Virus record (IMG/VR): IMGVR_UViG_3300028920_000137
Location: 1 to 42,024 of that record
Source of the DNA: a virus
Length of the DNA: 42,024 nucleotides
Direction: 5' to 3' (one strand)
This document shows, piece by piece, positions 15,211 to 21,782 of the stretch; position 1 is the first letter of the stretch, and the number at the start of each line of letters is the position of its first letter. Under the pieces are notes generated by a model. It saw nothing but the letters and a program-made list of their open reading frames with translations. It was not told where the DNA came from and ran no database searches. The position numbers and the translations under genes were made by a program.

Positions 15211-15569
15211 AGGCCACACTCCACGGCTCCCCCCTGCCTCCCGTCTTCGGTGACCTCGACTCGGCAGGCACGCCGCCCCCCCCCGACAGCTGGCATCTCG
15301 ACCCGCAGATGTTCCGCCAGCTCTGCTGCGACCGCTTCACACGAAAACGTGCCCTTCATTCCGGGCAGCTCCCTTTCTGTCCATTCGCGAATCGCTTCGG
15401 TCACATCTTCACACGCCAGCTCTCTGTCCTTGCCAGTAACCTCCACCCACGCCCGCACCTGAAACTCGTGCTCGTGCACGTGTCGCAGATGACCGAGGTG
15501 TGTCGGAGCGTCCGGCCAACAGTGACGCGCCACGAAAGAGAAGGTTGTCACCACCCACACTCTATTCAT
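15207..15569 (-). CDS. Second QueD/PTPS-fold protein without catalytic Cys (possible DpdL-like decarboxylase)
   Basis: This 120-residue protein has the 6-pyruvoyl-tetrahydropterin synthase pattern: TTFSFVARH (His16) and HEHEFQVRA (His32, His34), the zinc triad, plus FSCEAVAAELAEHL matching TCEAIADYLW of the canonical QueD nearby. The catalytic Cys that lies four residues before the HxH in QueD is Leu28 here, so it should not make CPH4. A QueD paralogue beside full FolE-QueD-QueE suggests a later step. Phages with 2'-deoxy-7-deazaguanine have a predicted CDG decarboxylase, DpdL, and I recall but cannot confirm that it is QueD-related. The start overlaps folE (ATGAATAG). Confidence 0.75.
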   Translation of the reverse strand: MNRVWVVTTFSFVARHCWPDAPTHLGHLRHVHEHEFQVRAWVEVTGKDRELACEDVTEAIREWTERELPGMKGTFSCEAVAAELAEHLRVEMPAVGGGRRACRVEVTEDGRQGGAVECGL

Positions 15570-16167
15570 GTCCACCACCCTGAATTGCCCGCATGAACTC
15601 CGCTCGGGTCCGCGCATCTTGTCGAAACGATCCAAGCAGGACGGTCGTTTCCATGTGCGCATCTTGCTGCTTCACCCCGCGGGCGACCATGCACAGATGC
15701 CGTGCCCGAACATGGACACCGACACCCGCTGGTGACAGGCCCGTATTGATCGCGTCGGCGATCTGCTGCGTCATGCGTTCTTGGATCTGTAGCCGCCGCG
15801 CAAACGCCTCGACCACGCGCGCCAGCTTGGACACGCCCACAACCCGGCCGTCCTCTCCGGGAAGATACGCAACGGACGCCTCGCCGATGAACGGCATCAG
15901 GTGGTGTTCGCACATTGAGACGAAGCCGATGTGTCGTAGCACGATCATCTGGTCATAGTCGGGGCAACTGAAGCCGCAATCGCCGGTCACAGAGGACATC
16001 AGAAGGGCGTCAATGTCGGCGTCATATCCGGCTGTCAGCTCATCCCACATTCTGGCGACCCGTGCTGGCGTTCCGCGCAGGCCCTCCCTGTCGGGCTGCT
16101 CGCCAATGCTTGCAAGCAGCCGTACGGTTGCGGCCTCCCGTTCCTGTCTTGCGGTGTCGTGGTTCAT
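15562..16167 (-). CDS. folE: GTP cyclohydrolase I
   Basis: This 201-residue enzyme converts GTP to 7,8-dihydroneopterin triphosphate, the first step to 7-deazaguanines. The zinc ligands are visible in CEHHLMPF (Cys86, His89) and HLCMVARG (Cys159), with the catalytic HH pair. The family signature GVSKLARVVEAFARRLQIQERMTQQIADAI spans residues 111-140. The N-terminal helices (DREGLRGTPARVARMW) are complete, so this is a full type I FolE. The ATG at 16167 overlaps the queE stop (ATGA) with AGGA upstream. Its place between queE and the QueD paralogue shows the pathway is carried as one unit and feeds dpdA. Confidence 0.95.
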   Translation of the reverse strand: MNHDTARQEREAATVRLLASIGEQPDREGLRGTPARVARMWDELTAGYDADIDALLMSSVTGDCGFSCPDYDQMIVLRHIGFVSMCEHHLMPFIGEASVAYLPGEDGRVVGVSKLARVVEAFARRLQIQERMTQQIADAINTGLSPAGVGVHVRARHLCMVARGVKQQDAHMETTVLLGSFRQDARTRAEFMRAIQGGGHE

Positions 16168-16796
16168 CGGAGTCCTATGAGTTTGTGAGCCTGAATGCTC
16201 ATCTTCCATGAAGGCGATGCGCCCGCGTGTTCGATCACCTTTCTTGCCAATCGCACAGCCGCCTCATTCCCGCCGCTCCACTCGGGCTGCACGAAGTAGT
16301 CTCGAGCCTGAGGCCATGACGGGTCGAGGTCGGGTAGGGGCTCGTCGTCCAAGACGACGACCTTGATTTCGTCTGCGCGTTCGATGCGAACAGGCTGCCC
16401 CGCCTTGGGCGAAACCGTCAGCCACGGCCATTCCCACACCGCGGGCCATGACGGGGACGCTCCTGAGCAGAGTGAGTACGTCCCGTTCGTCTCCACGTGT
16501 ACCTGAATACGTCTCCGCGCCAGCTCACGAACGAGCTTCGTTAGACCCTCGCGTTGCACGAAGGGCTCGCCCCCAGTGATACAGACGTGCGGGGCGCTCA
16601 TTGTGATCACCCGCGTTATCAGCTCTCCCACGCTGACCCGCTCAGTCGCGCGATAGTCAGTGTCACACCACGGGCAGTTCAGGTTACAGTGAGCGAACCT
16701 GATGAAGAACATTGGCGTCCCGACCCACAACCCTTCCCCTTGGATCGAGCCGAACGTCTCGGCGATATCAATCAGGCCGTCAGTTGAACGCCGCAC
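16164..16796 (-). CDS. queE: 7-carboxy-7-deazaguanine synthase (radical SAM)
   Basis: This protein of about 210 residues converts 6-carboxytetrahydropterin to CDG, using SAM and a 4Fe-4S cluster. The N-terminus has ETFGSIQGEGLWVGTPMFFIRF, diagnostic of QueE, then C-x3-C-x2-C (Cys37, 41 and 44; CNLNCPWC). TGGEP is at residues 74-78, followed by ETNGT and SPKAG. GTG at 16796 is chosen because GGGAGAG lies six bases upstream. A TTG at 16811 is possible. It overlaps queD by 25 bases and folE by 4, which indicates translational coupling. Confidence 0.95.
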   Translation of the reverse strand: MRRSTDGLIDIAETFGSIQGEGLWVGTPMFFIRFAHCNLNCPWCDTDYRATERVSVGELITRVITMSAPHVCITGGEPFVQREGLTKLVRELARRRIQVHVETNGTYSLCSGASPSWPAVWEWPWLTVSPKAGQPVRIERADEIKVVVLDDEPLPDLDPSWPQARDYFVQPEWSGGNEAAVRLARKVIEHAGASPSWKMSIQAHKLIGLR

Positions 16797-17119
16797 CTGT
16801 CGCTCTCCCAAAGCTCCAGCTCAACCACTTCCACGCCCGGCGGCATCGCACACGACAACGACTTCCACAGGTAGTCAGCTATGGCCTCACACGTGGGCGA
16901 CGCCTCTAGGTTCAGGTCGTTCAGGTAGGAGTGGTCTGGTAGTATCGTGTCGATGATCTTCTTCAGCGTCAGGAAGTCCGTAGCCATGCTTGTCACTTCG
17001 CTGACCGGCGCCGATACTGTGACTGTCCCGCGCCACGTGTGCCCGTGCAGCTCCGCACACGCACCCGGATGACCGGGCAAGCGGTGAGCCGCGCAGAACT
17101 TGAATCGCACCCGCTGCAT
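16772..17119 (-). CDS. queD: 6-carboxytetrahydropterin synthase
   Basis: This 115-residue QueD makes 6-carboxy-5,6,7,8-tetrahydropterin from dihydroneopterin triphosphate. The zinc ligands are His12 (CAAHRL) and His25/His27 (LHGHTW). The catalytic Cys21 (GACAELHGH) is in place, as are His63 of PDHSYL and Glu105 of LWES. The length is normal. The first possible ATG (17152) falls on the edge of a terminator hairpin, so the ATG at 17119 is used, although no clear Shine-Dalgarno is visible. It is the first gene of the modification cluster. Confidence 0.93.
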   Translation of the reverse strand: MQRVRFKFCAAHRLPGHPGACAELHGHTWRGTVTVSAPVSEVTSMATDFLTLKKIIDTILPDHSYLNDLNLEASPTCEAIADYLWKSLSCAMPPGVEVVELELWESDRCGVQLTA

Positions 17120-17152
17120 TATGTTGGTCCGCACACATGCCCCCATGTTCAA

Positions 17153-17174
17153 GGCGGGGGCCGAAGCCCCCGCC
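17153..17174 (-). terminator. Hairpin with UUCG loop after the secreted-protein gene
   Basis: On the minus strand this is a perfect 9-bp stem (GGCGGGGGC / GCCCCCGCC) closed by the extra-stable TTCG tetraloop. It lies 12 bases after the stop of the secreted protein (17186) and just before queD. The following sequence TTGAACATG has no good T-run, so it may be only a partial terminator that sets expression of the modification cluster. Confidence 0.65.
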
Positions 17175-17185
17175 TGTCATTCTTG

Positions 17186-17599
17186 CTAGTCTAACCCGTA
17201 GAAGATGATGTCGTACCACGCGTTGCAGGAATCGGCAAGGCCGACACCCGTCACCTTCACGCTGTCGATCTGACCCGGGAAGTGATACGGAGTGCCGGTC
17301 CCGATAGTGAGTGTTTTGAACCCTCCCTGTCCGGGCGCTGAGATGTTCACTTCGAGGCCGTAGATGTTCGTGTTCTGCGAGGCTGTCCAGACGTACATAC
17401 CAAACACACTGCTGAGATCGGGCACAACCACGTCCTCGTGTTCGGCCTTGCACGTCACTGTGTCCTGTGCCGCATACCAGTCGTTGCCGTGACTTGTTGA
17501 CGACGACACGAACAGACCGGGCGCGGCCGTCGCGGTCGCGGGCCCGACGAGCAACACGGCGGCAATCACGAGCGCCGCCAACCACTTGCACCACACCAT
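17186..17599 (-). CDS. Hypothetical secreted protein, paralogue of the product of 1600-2103
   Basis: This 137-residue protein has a clear signal peptide: MVWCKW, then LAALVIAAVLLVGPATATAA with cleavage near ATA-AP. The mature part is a ~110-residue Val/Thr/Gly-rich beta domain with DTVTC early and QIDSVKVTGVGLADS late. The same two landmarks occur in the secreted protein at 1600-2103, which suggests paralogy. It is followed by the UUCG hairpin. It sits directly before the DNA modification genes but need not work with them. The function is unknown; an extracytoplasmic role in the infected cell is inferred from the signal peptide only. Confidence 0.75.
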   Translation of the reverse strand: MVWCKWLAALVIAAVLLVGPATATAAPGLFVSSSTSHGNDWYAAQDTVTCKAEHEDVVVPDLSSVFGMYVWTASQNTNIYGLEVNISAPGQGGFKTLTIGTGTPYHFPGQIDSVKVTGVGLADSCNAWYDIIFYGLD

Positions 17600-17627
17600 C
17601 ACTTCGCCCCCTTCCGTGCGCCCTTCT

Positions 17628-17972
17628 CTAGGCGTGTGCGCGCACTACCATGTAGGTACCGGGAGTCACACGGACTGCCCCCCGCCCTACGAACACTTCC
17701 GTATCCTCTGGATATCGCCTCAGTTCTTTCTGGTCCGTCTCTGTCGGCTCTCGAGAATCCCCGTATCTGACAAGCAGGCCGTCTGGAGACACACATATGA
17801 TCTTCACTTCGCCCTCTTGAACGATGATCACATCGCCCAACAGGGCCGCGACTACCACATTCTCAGTGAATGGGTGGTCGGTTCCCCCGCGCGGTCGGTA
17901 CAGCCCGGCTCGCTTCGGGGTCGGCTTCGCCGGAGTGGCCGGACGTTCCGGTCTGTTTGCCTTCCTTGGCAT
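17628..17972 (-). CDS. Hypothetical basic protein with Pro/Lys-rich N-terminus
   Basis: This 114-residue protein is not recognised. The N-terminal ~35 residues are Lys/Pro/Arg-rich (PATPAKPTPKRAG) and look disordered. The remainder is a beta-rich domain with GDVIIVQEGEVKIICVSPDGLLVRYG, a pattern like small barrel domains. The ATG at 17972 has AAGGGGGG close upstream. It is the first gene after the 18.05-kb promoter candidate and precedes the secreted protein. The C-terminal TYMVVRAHA is complete. Confidence 0.65.
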   Translation of the reverse strand: MPRKANRPERPATPAKPTPKRAGLYRPRGGTDHPFTENVVVAALLGDVIIVQEGEVKIICVSPDGLLVRYGDSREPTETDQKELRRYPEDTEVFVGRGAVRVTPGTYMVVRAHA

Positions 17973-18022
17973 CTCGCCCCCCTTCCCCGCTACTCCTGTC
18001 ACTGGTCAGCCCTGTCGTGATT

Positions 18023-18052
18023 GCCATACATCACTCCCGGCCTTCCTGTCAA
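18023..18052 (-). promoter_or_regulatory. Candidate promoter directing the modification and head genes
   Basis: On the minus strand TTGACA (18052-18047) is followed after 18 bases by TATGGC (18028-18023). The -35 is perfect and the -10 weak. It sits just after the strong terminator at 18075-18104 and before the first gene of the next block (start 17972), which supports a role as a second-phase promoter. Confidence 0.45.
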
Positions 18053-18074
18053 GACGAATCCGGGCAAACGAAAG

Positions 18075-18104
18075 AGCGGGCGGGGGGCTTTGGCCCCCCG
18101 CCCG
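18075..18104 (-). terminator. Strong intrinsic terminator
   Basis: This is a 13-bp perfect GC stem with a 4-base loop. On the minus strand it is followed by TCTTTCGTTTG. It lies about 40 bases after the stop of the gene at 18143-18703. The T-rich tail is only on the minus side, so it ends leftward transcription of the early block. Confidence 0.85.
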
Positions 18105-18142
18105 CGAGCACTCCACGTCAGCCGCGCTTGTGTTCCCTTTCG

Positions 18143-18703
18143 TCAGTATGCGTACACGGCAACGATGATCTGTGTCGGGATGAATGCTTTGGCGATACCG
18201 ACCTCCTTGAGATAGAGGTAGTACGCCATGAGCTTCGCGTCTATCTCGCTCGCCGCCGGGATCGCCCTTGTGCTCTCCCAAATCACATCCTCTGCCGCTC
18301 CATCTTTCGGGCGTGTCCAGATGACTGCTTGGTACGCCGCGTTCTTCATCGTCGTCTCCTTGTCTCGCTCCGTCGGGATCTGGTACAGCTCCTTGAACCA
18401 GTACCCGGTGGTGGATGTTCCCCATTGTGGCCCCAGCGAAGGCGGTGTCTCAACCAACCATTCGCCGGAGCCCGTTACCATCCCCTTGAACGCTGCAGTC
18501 TGCGCCCCTACATAGGCGTGACTCAGCACACTCGCGGAGGTCCGAGCTGTCTTCACGTCTGTGTTCACATCAACACCTGAAAGCGCGACGGGAAGCGACA
18601 AGCATCGCCCGTCGCGCGTGGGCCCGACAACCAAGCGGGTTATCTCATCACCCCTTAGGCCGGCGCCCAACCGTTCGAGTGTAACGCCCCAGTCTACAGC
18701 CAT
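18143..18703 (-). CDS. Hypothetical protein, last gene of the early block
   Basis: This 186-residue protein has no family I can name. It has an N-terminal VDWGVTLERLGAGLRG segment, a region rich in Ser/Thr (VKTARTSASVLSHAYVGAQ), a short PTERDKETTMKNAAYQAVIWTR stretch and a hydrophobic C-terminus (AFIPTQIIVAVYAY). The ATG at 18703 overlaps the end of the upstream gene by 10 bases. A strong terminator follows. The mixed alpha/beta composition looks like a folded soluble protein. Confidence 0.65.
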   Translation of the reverse strand: MAVDWGVTLERLGAGLRGDEITRLVVGPTRDGRCLSLPVALSGVDVNTDVKTARTSASVLSHAYVGAQTAAFKGMVTGSGEWLVETPPSLGPQWGTSTTGYWFKELYQIPTERDKETTMKNAAYQAVIWTRPKDGAAEDVIWESTRAIPAASEIDAKLMAYYLYLKEVGIAKAFIPTQIIVAVYAY

Positions 18704-19164
18704 AGTGTCGTTCCTTCGCCTGTGTCAGATCGTAGAGGTCGGACACGCCGCCCCTCTTGCGCGACCAGATCGCGAACCCACGTCACCCACTCGGCCCACG
18801 CCTGTGCGCGGTCCATCCTGTATTCGGCTACCCCATGCCCCTCCTTTGTGCGTTCCTCGATAACGAACCCCATCTTCCGCAGGTCGTACACGTTCTTGAC
18901 GATGCTGTATCGGTCACCGACACGCACACGGTCAATGAACTCAGGCAAGTCGCCCAGCCATACCCAGCCGCCCTCCCGCGTGGACAGCTCACCACGCATC
19001 GCCGCGACCCGAACCCACACCAGCACCAGATACAGCCGCCCTAGCTGTGTCTTGTCCGTTCGGATCACGCGCGTTTTCACGCGAGCAGGCATCCGGTCTC
19101 TCCGGTTCTCATGGGTCCGAAGAGGCAGATTCAGCTTCGCCGTTATCTCCGTCTTCTCGCTCAC
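18694..19164 (-). CDS. Putative winged-helix DNA-binding protein
   Basis: This 156-residue basic protein starts at GTG 19164 with GGAGG six bases upstream. Residues ~30-110 resemble a winged helix: LGRLYLVLVWVRVAAMRGELS, then WLGDLPEFIDRVRVGDRYSIVKNVYDLRKMGFVIEERTKEGHGVAEYRM. The latter is a typical recognition helix plus wing. It could be a replication initiator-type or regulatory protein. No catalytic motif is seen. It overlaps both neighbours slightly. Confidence 0.6.
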   Translation of the reverse strand: MSEKTEITAKLNLPLRTHENRRDRMPARVKTRVIRTDKTQLGRLYLVLVWVRVAAMRGELSTREGGWVWLGDLPEFIDRVRVGDRYSIVKNVYDLRKMGFVIEERTKEGHGVAEYRMDRAQAWAEWVTWVRDLVAQEGRRVRPLRSDTGEGTTLWL

Positions 19165-19495
19165 CGTTGTCCTCCTGTGGCCGGACCGTACAGTATTTGA
19201 TGTTGAATAACATCTCAAACGGGACCCGTTCTGCAACCAAGGTCTCTGTCTGTGGGTCCCACTCGATATCTTCAAACGTCAGAATCGCGAAACCCGGCGG
19301 GCCACACGCCCGCTCTTCATTCGACCATCCCCACCATGGCCCATCGGGCACGTTGCCGCACTCAGCTCTCGGGGCACCGGCCAGTCCCGCGAAACGGACC
19401 CCTCCGCAGTCACCGATCCACAGTCCCGGCCGCACCCCGACCACCACAAACGACGTGACAATGAGCCACGCAGCACACGTCGCCCGCTCGAGCAT
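19109..19495 (-). CDS. Hypothetical single-pass membrane protein
   Basis: This 128-residue protein begins MLERATCAAWLIVTSFVVVGV, a hydrophobic N-terminal segment that could be an anchor or signal peptide. It is followed by a Gly/Trp/Cys-rich region (DGPWWGWSNEERACGPPG) and an acidic C-terminus (EDNGEREDGDNGEAES). The ATG overlaps the upstream lipoprotein stop (TGATG). It overlaps the next gene by 56 bases. Gly-Trp-Cys patches suggest an extracytoplasmic domain. The function is unknown. Confidence 0.6.
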   Translation of the reverse strand: MLERATCAAWLIVTSFVVVGVRPGLWIGDCGGVRFAGLAGAPRAECGNVPDGPWWGWSNEERACGPPGFAILTFEDIEWDPQTETLVAERVPFEMLFNIKYCTVRPQEDNGEREDGDNGEAESASSDP

Positions 19496-19902
19496 CACAG
19501 CCGCTTCACCCCGCAGCTCCCGGAATACAGGCCGATCCAGCGGAACTCGTCCGTCACACAACGATCTGCCTCGGGTTGTACCGCGACCTCACCATCTACT
19601 AACAACGTGACCTTCACCCTGTAGCGTACGGCCTCATGATTCTCGGCTGTCAAGGTCACTGAGTGCTGTACGTTCGCGCCTAGATGAGCGAGGTTATCGA
19701 GCACCGTTTCATACGGCGCGCCGCCCACCGACCGTTCAATCGCATACTGGACGATGACGCCCGGGGGATACTCTGTCCCCGCCGAGTCCACCGCCGCCCC
19801 GTACCATTCAACCACGTGGTCGGCATTGGTGCTGATGACGGCGGCGCAGCCCCCGGTTGCCAACGTCACTAGGATTCCTAGAACTATGACGATGCGCAAC
19901 AT
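19495..19902 (-). CDS. Putative lipoprotein
   Basis: This 135-residue protein starts MLRIVIVLGILVTLATGGCAA, a signal peptide ending in a lipobox-like TGGC at residues 16-19, so it should be lipidated and membrane anchored. The remainder is a beta-rich domain (VKVTLLVDGEVAVQ) with a second pair of cysteines near the C-terminus. Phage lipoproteins of this size often work in superinfection exclusion, or as spanin outer subunits. Here the lysis genes are far away, so exclusion is the more likely guess. Confidence 0.65.
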   Translation of the reverse strand: MLRIVIVLGILVTLATGGCAAVISTNADHVVEWYGAAVDSAGTEYPPGVIVQYAIERSVGGAPYETVLDNLAHLGANVQHSVTLTAENHEAVRYRVKVTLLVDGEVAVQPEADRCVTDEFRWIGLYSGSCGVKRL

Positions 19903-19914
19903 CGCTTCCTCCCG

Positions 19915-20103
19915 TCAGTTTCTGCCCCGTCCCCGGTCTCCGTGCTTCAAGTAGTACCCTAGACGGTCGCGCTTGATCCATCGCTCAGGCAAGTTCTTGT
20001 GTTTGCAATACTGTCGTAGCTCCCGCCTCGTGCCCCGCACGATCCCCCCGCGCGGCACGAGCGACTGCCCGTTTCGTTGCCCGCGCTTGGGATGCCTTGT
20101 CAT
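19915..20103 (-). CDS. Small very basic protein
   Basis: This 62-residue protein is rich in Arg/Lys/Gly (RHPKRGQRNGQ, GTRRELRQYCKHKNLPERWIKRDRLGYYLKHGDRGRGRN). The central part resembles a short helical nucleic-acid-binding motif. Its ATG overlaps the upstream stop (ATGA). No family is recognised. Confidence 0.6.
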   Translation of the reverse strand: MTRHPKRGQRNGQSLVPRGGIVRGTRRELRQYCKHKNLPERWIKRDRLGYYLKHGDRGRGRN

Positions 20104-20294
20104 TCCGTTCTCCCTTCTTCCTCCTCTGGAATCACTATGTCCAACGCTCCAAGTGCTTCCAGTCGCATTTCGAGCCGTTTGATCACCGAATACGGCGACC
20201 GCTTCACGGTCGTTTTGATACCAAGTTGCCGCTCGTCTTCTCTGTACTCATCTTGGATCTTCACAAGCACGTCTCGTACCGTCATTTCAGCCAC
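20100..20294 (-). CDS. Small helical protein
   Basis: This 64-residue protein (VRDVLVKIQDEYREDERQLG, SVIKRLEMRLEALGALDIVIP, acidic end EEEEGRTE) is predicted to be mostly helical. It is unrecognised. It overlaps the neighbours at both ends, which suggests translational coupling with the basic 62-residue protein downstream; the opposite charges could reflect pairing. Confidence 0.6.
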   Translation of the reverse strand: MAEMTVRDVLVKIQDEYREDERQLGIKTTVKRSPYSVIKRLEMRLEALGALDIVIPEEEEGRTE

Positions 20295-20764
20295 CTTCCA
20301 AACACACTATGGAAGCCGCGCAAGACATCAAGCACAGCACCCGATACCCGTACTTCGTAGCCGCTCGGATACGCACGAACCGGTAGCTCGAACGGGTCTG
20401 GTAGCCCGATAACCCGCTCGTCGCAGATCGTGTACGCGCCGTCCTCGTCTTTTGTCAGCGCTGGTGTCACTTGCGGCATGGGAGCATCGACATCGATTAC
20501 CGGGAGCGCCTCACCCTTCGTGACCTTCAACACATCGCCATTCTCGGGCAGCTCGGCCTCCGGCTCAACATTGACGGCACGGATAACCCGCTCGTCGCAG
20601 ATCGTGTACGCGCCGTCCTCGTCTTTTGTCAGCGCCGGATTGCGTGCGCCGCACCGCGTACACGTCGGCAGGACCAGCACACCTAGCGGCGTCTTCATGC
20701 AGAACTGATGTCGCATCACTCGCCCGCCTCCTTCAGCCCGTATTCCACGTCGCAGCTTGCTCAT
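20282..20764 (-). CDS. Hypothetical zinc-knuckle protein with an internal 18-residue duplication
   Basis: This 160-residue protein starts at ATG 20764 (overlapping the upstream stop, AAGGAG seven bases away). It has a CTRCG zinc-type knuckle, followed by two identical copies of ALTKDEDGAYTICDERVI separated by 40 residues. The C-terminus is unrelated (GFHSVFGRWLK). The repeat is perfect at the DNA level, so it is a recent in-frame duplication. The repeated unit may be a small ligand- or partner-binding strand-turn-strand. The function is unknown. Confidence 0.65.
   Translation of the reverse strand: MSKLRRGIRAEGGGRVMRHQFCMKTPLGVLVLPTCTRCGARNPALTKDEDGAYTICDERVIRAVNVEPEAELPENGDVLKVTKGEALPVIDVDAPMPQVTPALTKDEDGAYTICDERVIGLPDPFELPVRAYPSGYEVRVSGAVLDVLRGFHSVFGRWLK
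20408..20461. repeat. 54-bp perfect direct repeat, copy 1
   Basis: Identical to 20582-20635 over 54 bases. The offset is 174 bases, a multiple of three, so the reading frame of the host gene is kept. Confidence 0.95.
20582..20635. repeat. 54-bp perfect direct repeat, copy 2
   Basis: Second copy of the in-frame repeat. Flanking bases on both sides differ from copy 1. Confidence 0.95.
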
Positions 20765-21183
20765 CGGCCCACTCCTTTCGGTTGGCAGTACACCTCGAAG
20801 CTCGACAGGGATGGTCCGCACTTGATCGGGCCGTTACAAAAGATTCGCAGGAGGCGGCTCTTCCTCAGGCAGTCGATTGACCAGCCGTGCGGCGGGACCG
20901 CATCAGGCAAACCCCCACTCGCGTTCCACTCCCCATACCCCCCGATGCCGTCGATCTGAACGACGTCACTGCAACCCGACATCCGGCAGATAGGTTGAAG
21001 GTCTGCGTCGAGCGCAACGAACTCCATAGCACCGAACCCGCTGTCGTGCGTCCTCCCGGTAGGCACTAGAACAAGAGACCGGCAAACGACCTCCTCATTC
21101 CAGTTCTGTCGGGGCGTTGCCGCAAGCAGCTCTGCGCGACTCATCTCGTTCGCGCTCTTCGTTTGGTCAGTTGTCCCCTTCAT
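20761..21183 (-). CDS. Hypothetical protein
   Basis: This 140-residue protein is not recognised. It has a helical N-terminus (SRAELLAATPRQNW), a beta-rich centre (EFVALDADLQPICRMSGC) and several cysteines (CRMSGC, CNGPIKCG, YCQPKG), which may bind metal. The ATG at 21183 overlaps the next upstream gene (ATGA), and its own stop overlaps the downstream start. It is part of a run of small coupled early genes. Confidence 0.6.
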   Translation of the reverse strand: MKGTTDQTKSANEMSRAELLAATPRQNWNEEVVCRSLVLVPTGRTHDSGFGAMEFVALDADLQPICRMSGCSDVVQIDGIGGYGEWNASGGLPDAVPPHGWSIDCLRKSRLLRIFCNGPIKCGPSLSSFEVYCQPKGVGR

Positions 21184-21449
21184 CATTCAGCCCACACCTC
21201 CGCATCGTCCTCATGGTCGGGCTCAATCCTGACCTCCCAATACCACTCGCCGTTGTTGGCCGATTCCAGAACGTGCCCGCTCTGCGGCAGGAAGTCCATG
21301 AGGGCCATCCACGCCAACTCACGCATCCGACCCTCCACGTTGCCCTCTCCATCATCGAACACGATGTCTTTCAACTCCGCTTCCGTGCCGTGCGGAGTCA
21401 GCCGGGCCGTGATCTTCGTCTCGATGTAGATGTCAGGGATTCCGCTCAC
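21183..21449 (-). CDS. Small acidic protein
   Basis: This 88-residue protein starts at GTG 21449 with AAGGAGG six bases upstream. It has an N-terminal DIYIETKITARLTPHG strand pair, an acidic turn (DDGEGNVEGRM), a helix (ELAWMALMDFLP) and an acidic end (EPDHEDDAEVWAE). A single compact alpha/beta domain is likely. No family is recognised. Confidence 0.65.
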   Translation of the reverse strand: MSGIPDIYIETKITARLTPHGTEAELKDIVFDDGEGNVEGRMRELAWMALMDFLPQSGHVLESANNGEWYWEVRIEPDHEDDAEVWAE

Positions 21450-21552
21450 TGTATGCCTCCTTGAGTTGCTTTTCGAGCCGCTCCACGCATCCTATCTGTC
21501 GGAGAATCGCAACACATACGCAGAAGGGGTCGCGTCCTGTCCCGCCCTGCAT
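21433..21552 (-). CDS. Very small protein (39 residues)
   Basis: A 39-codon frame starts at ATG 21552, three bases after the stop of the previous gene. It fills the gap exactly and overlaps the next start. It is predicted as MQGGTGRDPFCVCVAIL, then a helical RQIGCVERLEKQLKEAY. There is no strong ribosome binding site, so translation would depend on coupling. Fit and helical pattern favour a real gene, but this is not certain. Confidence 0.45.
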   Translation of the reverse strand: MQGGTGRDPFCVCVAILRQIGCVERLEKQLKEAYSERNP

Positions 21553-21557
21553 ACCCG

Positions 21558-21782
21558 CTACCGTCGCTCGACTAGGAGCCCCGCCGCCCGGAGCACCTCA
21601 ATCGCAGCCTCGCAGTAGAGGTCGCTGTGCCGCCGGTAGAGCAACCGCAAGCTCTTGTGGTCCTCTTTCGGGCTCGTCCCTGTCGGCGGGTTCAGCGCAG
21701 CACAAGCCGCCCGGCCAAGCTCGTGCAGGTCGATCTCGCGCCACCCCTCGCATGGCCCCACGGCGATCCACTCAGTCGCCAT
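21558..21782 (-). CDS. Small helical protein
   Basis: This 74-residue protein (ATEWIAVGPCEGWREIDLHE, GRAACAALNPP, then YCEAAIEVLRAAGLLVERR) is unrecognised. The ATG at 21782 overlaps the end of the 23-residue gene upstream. The helical C-terminus is typical of small early phage regulators, but no motif is diagnostic. Confidence 0.55.
   Translation of the reverse strand: MATEWIAVGPCEGWREIDLHELGRAACAALNPPTGTSPKEDHKSLRLLYRRHSDLYCEAAIEVLRAAGLLVERR

Noticed and set aside
19160-19215. TTGAGA-17-TACTGT promoter-like pair on the minus strand
   Set aside because: Weak -10 and placed within coding sequence; not better than chance.
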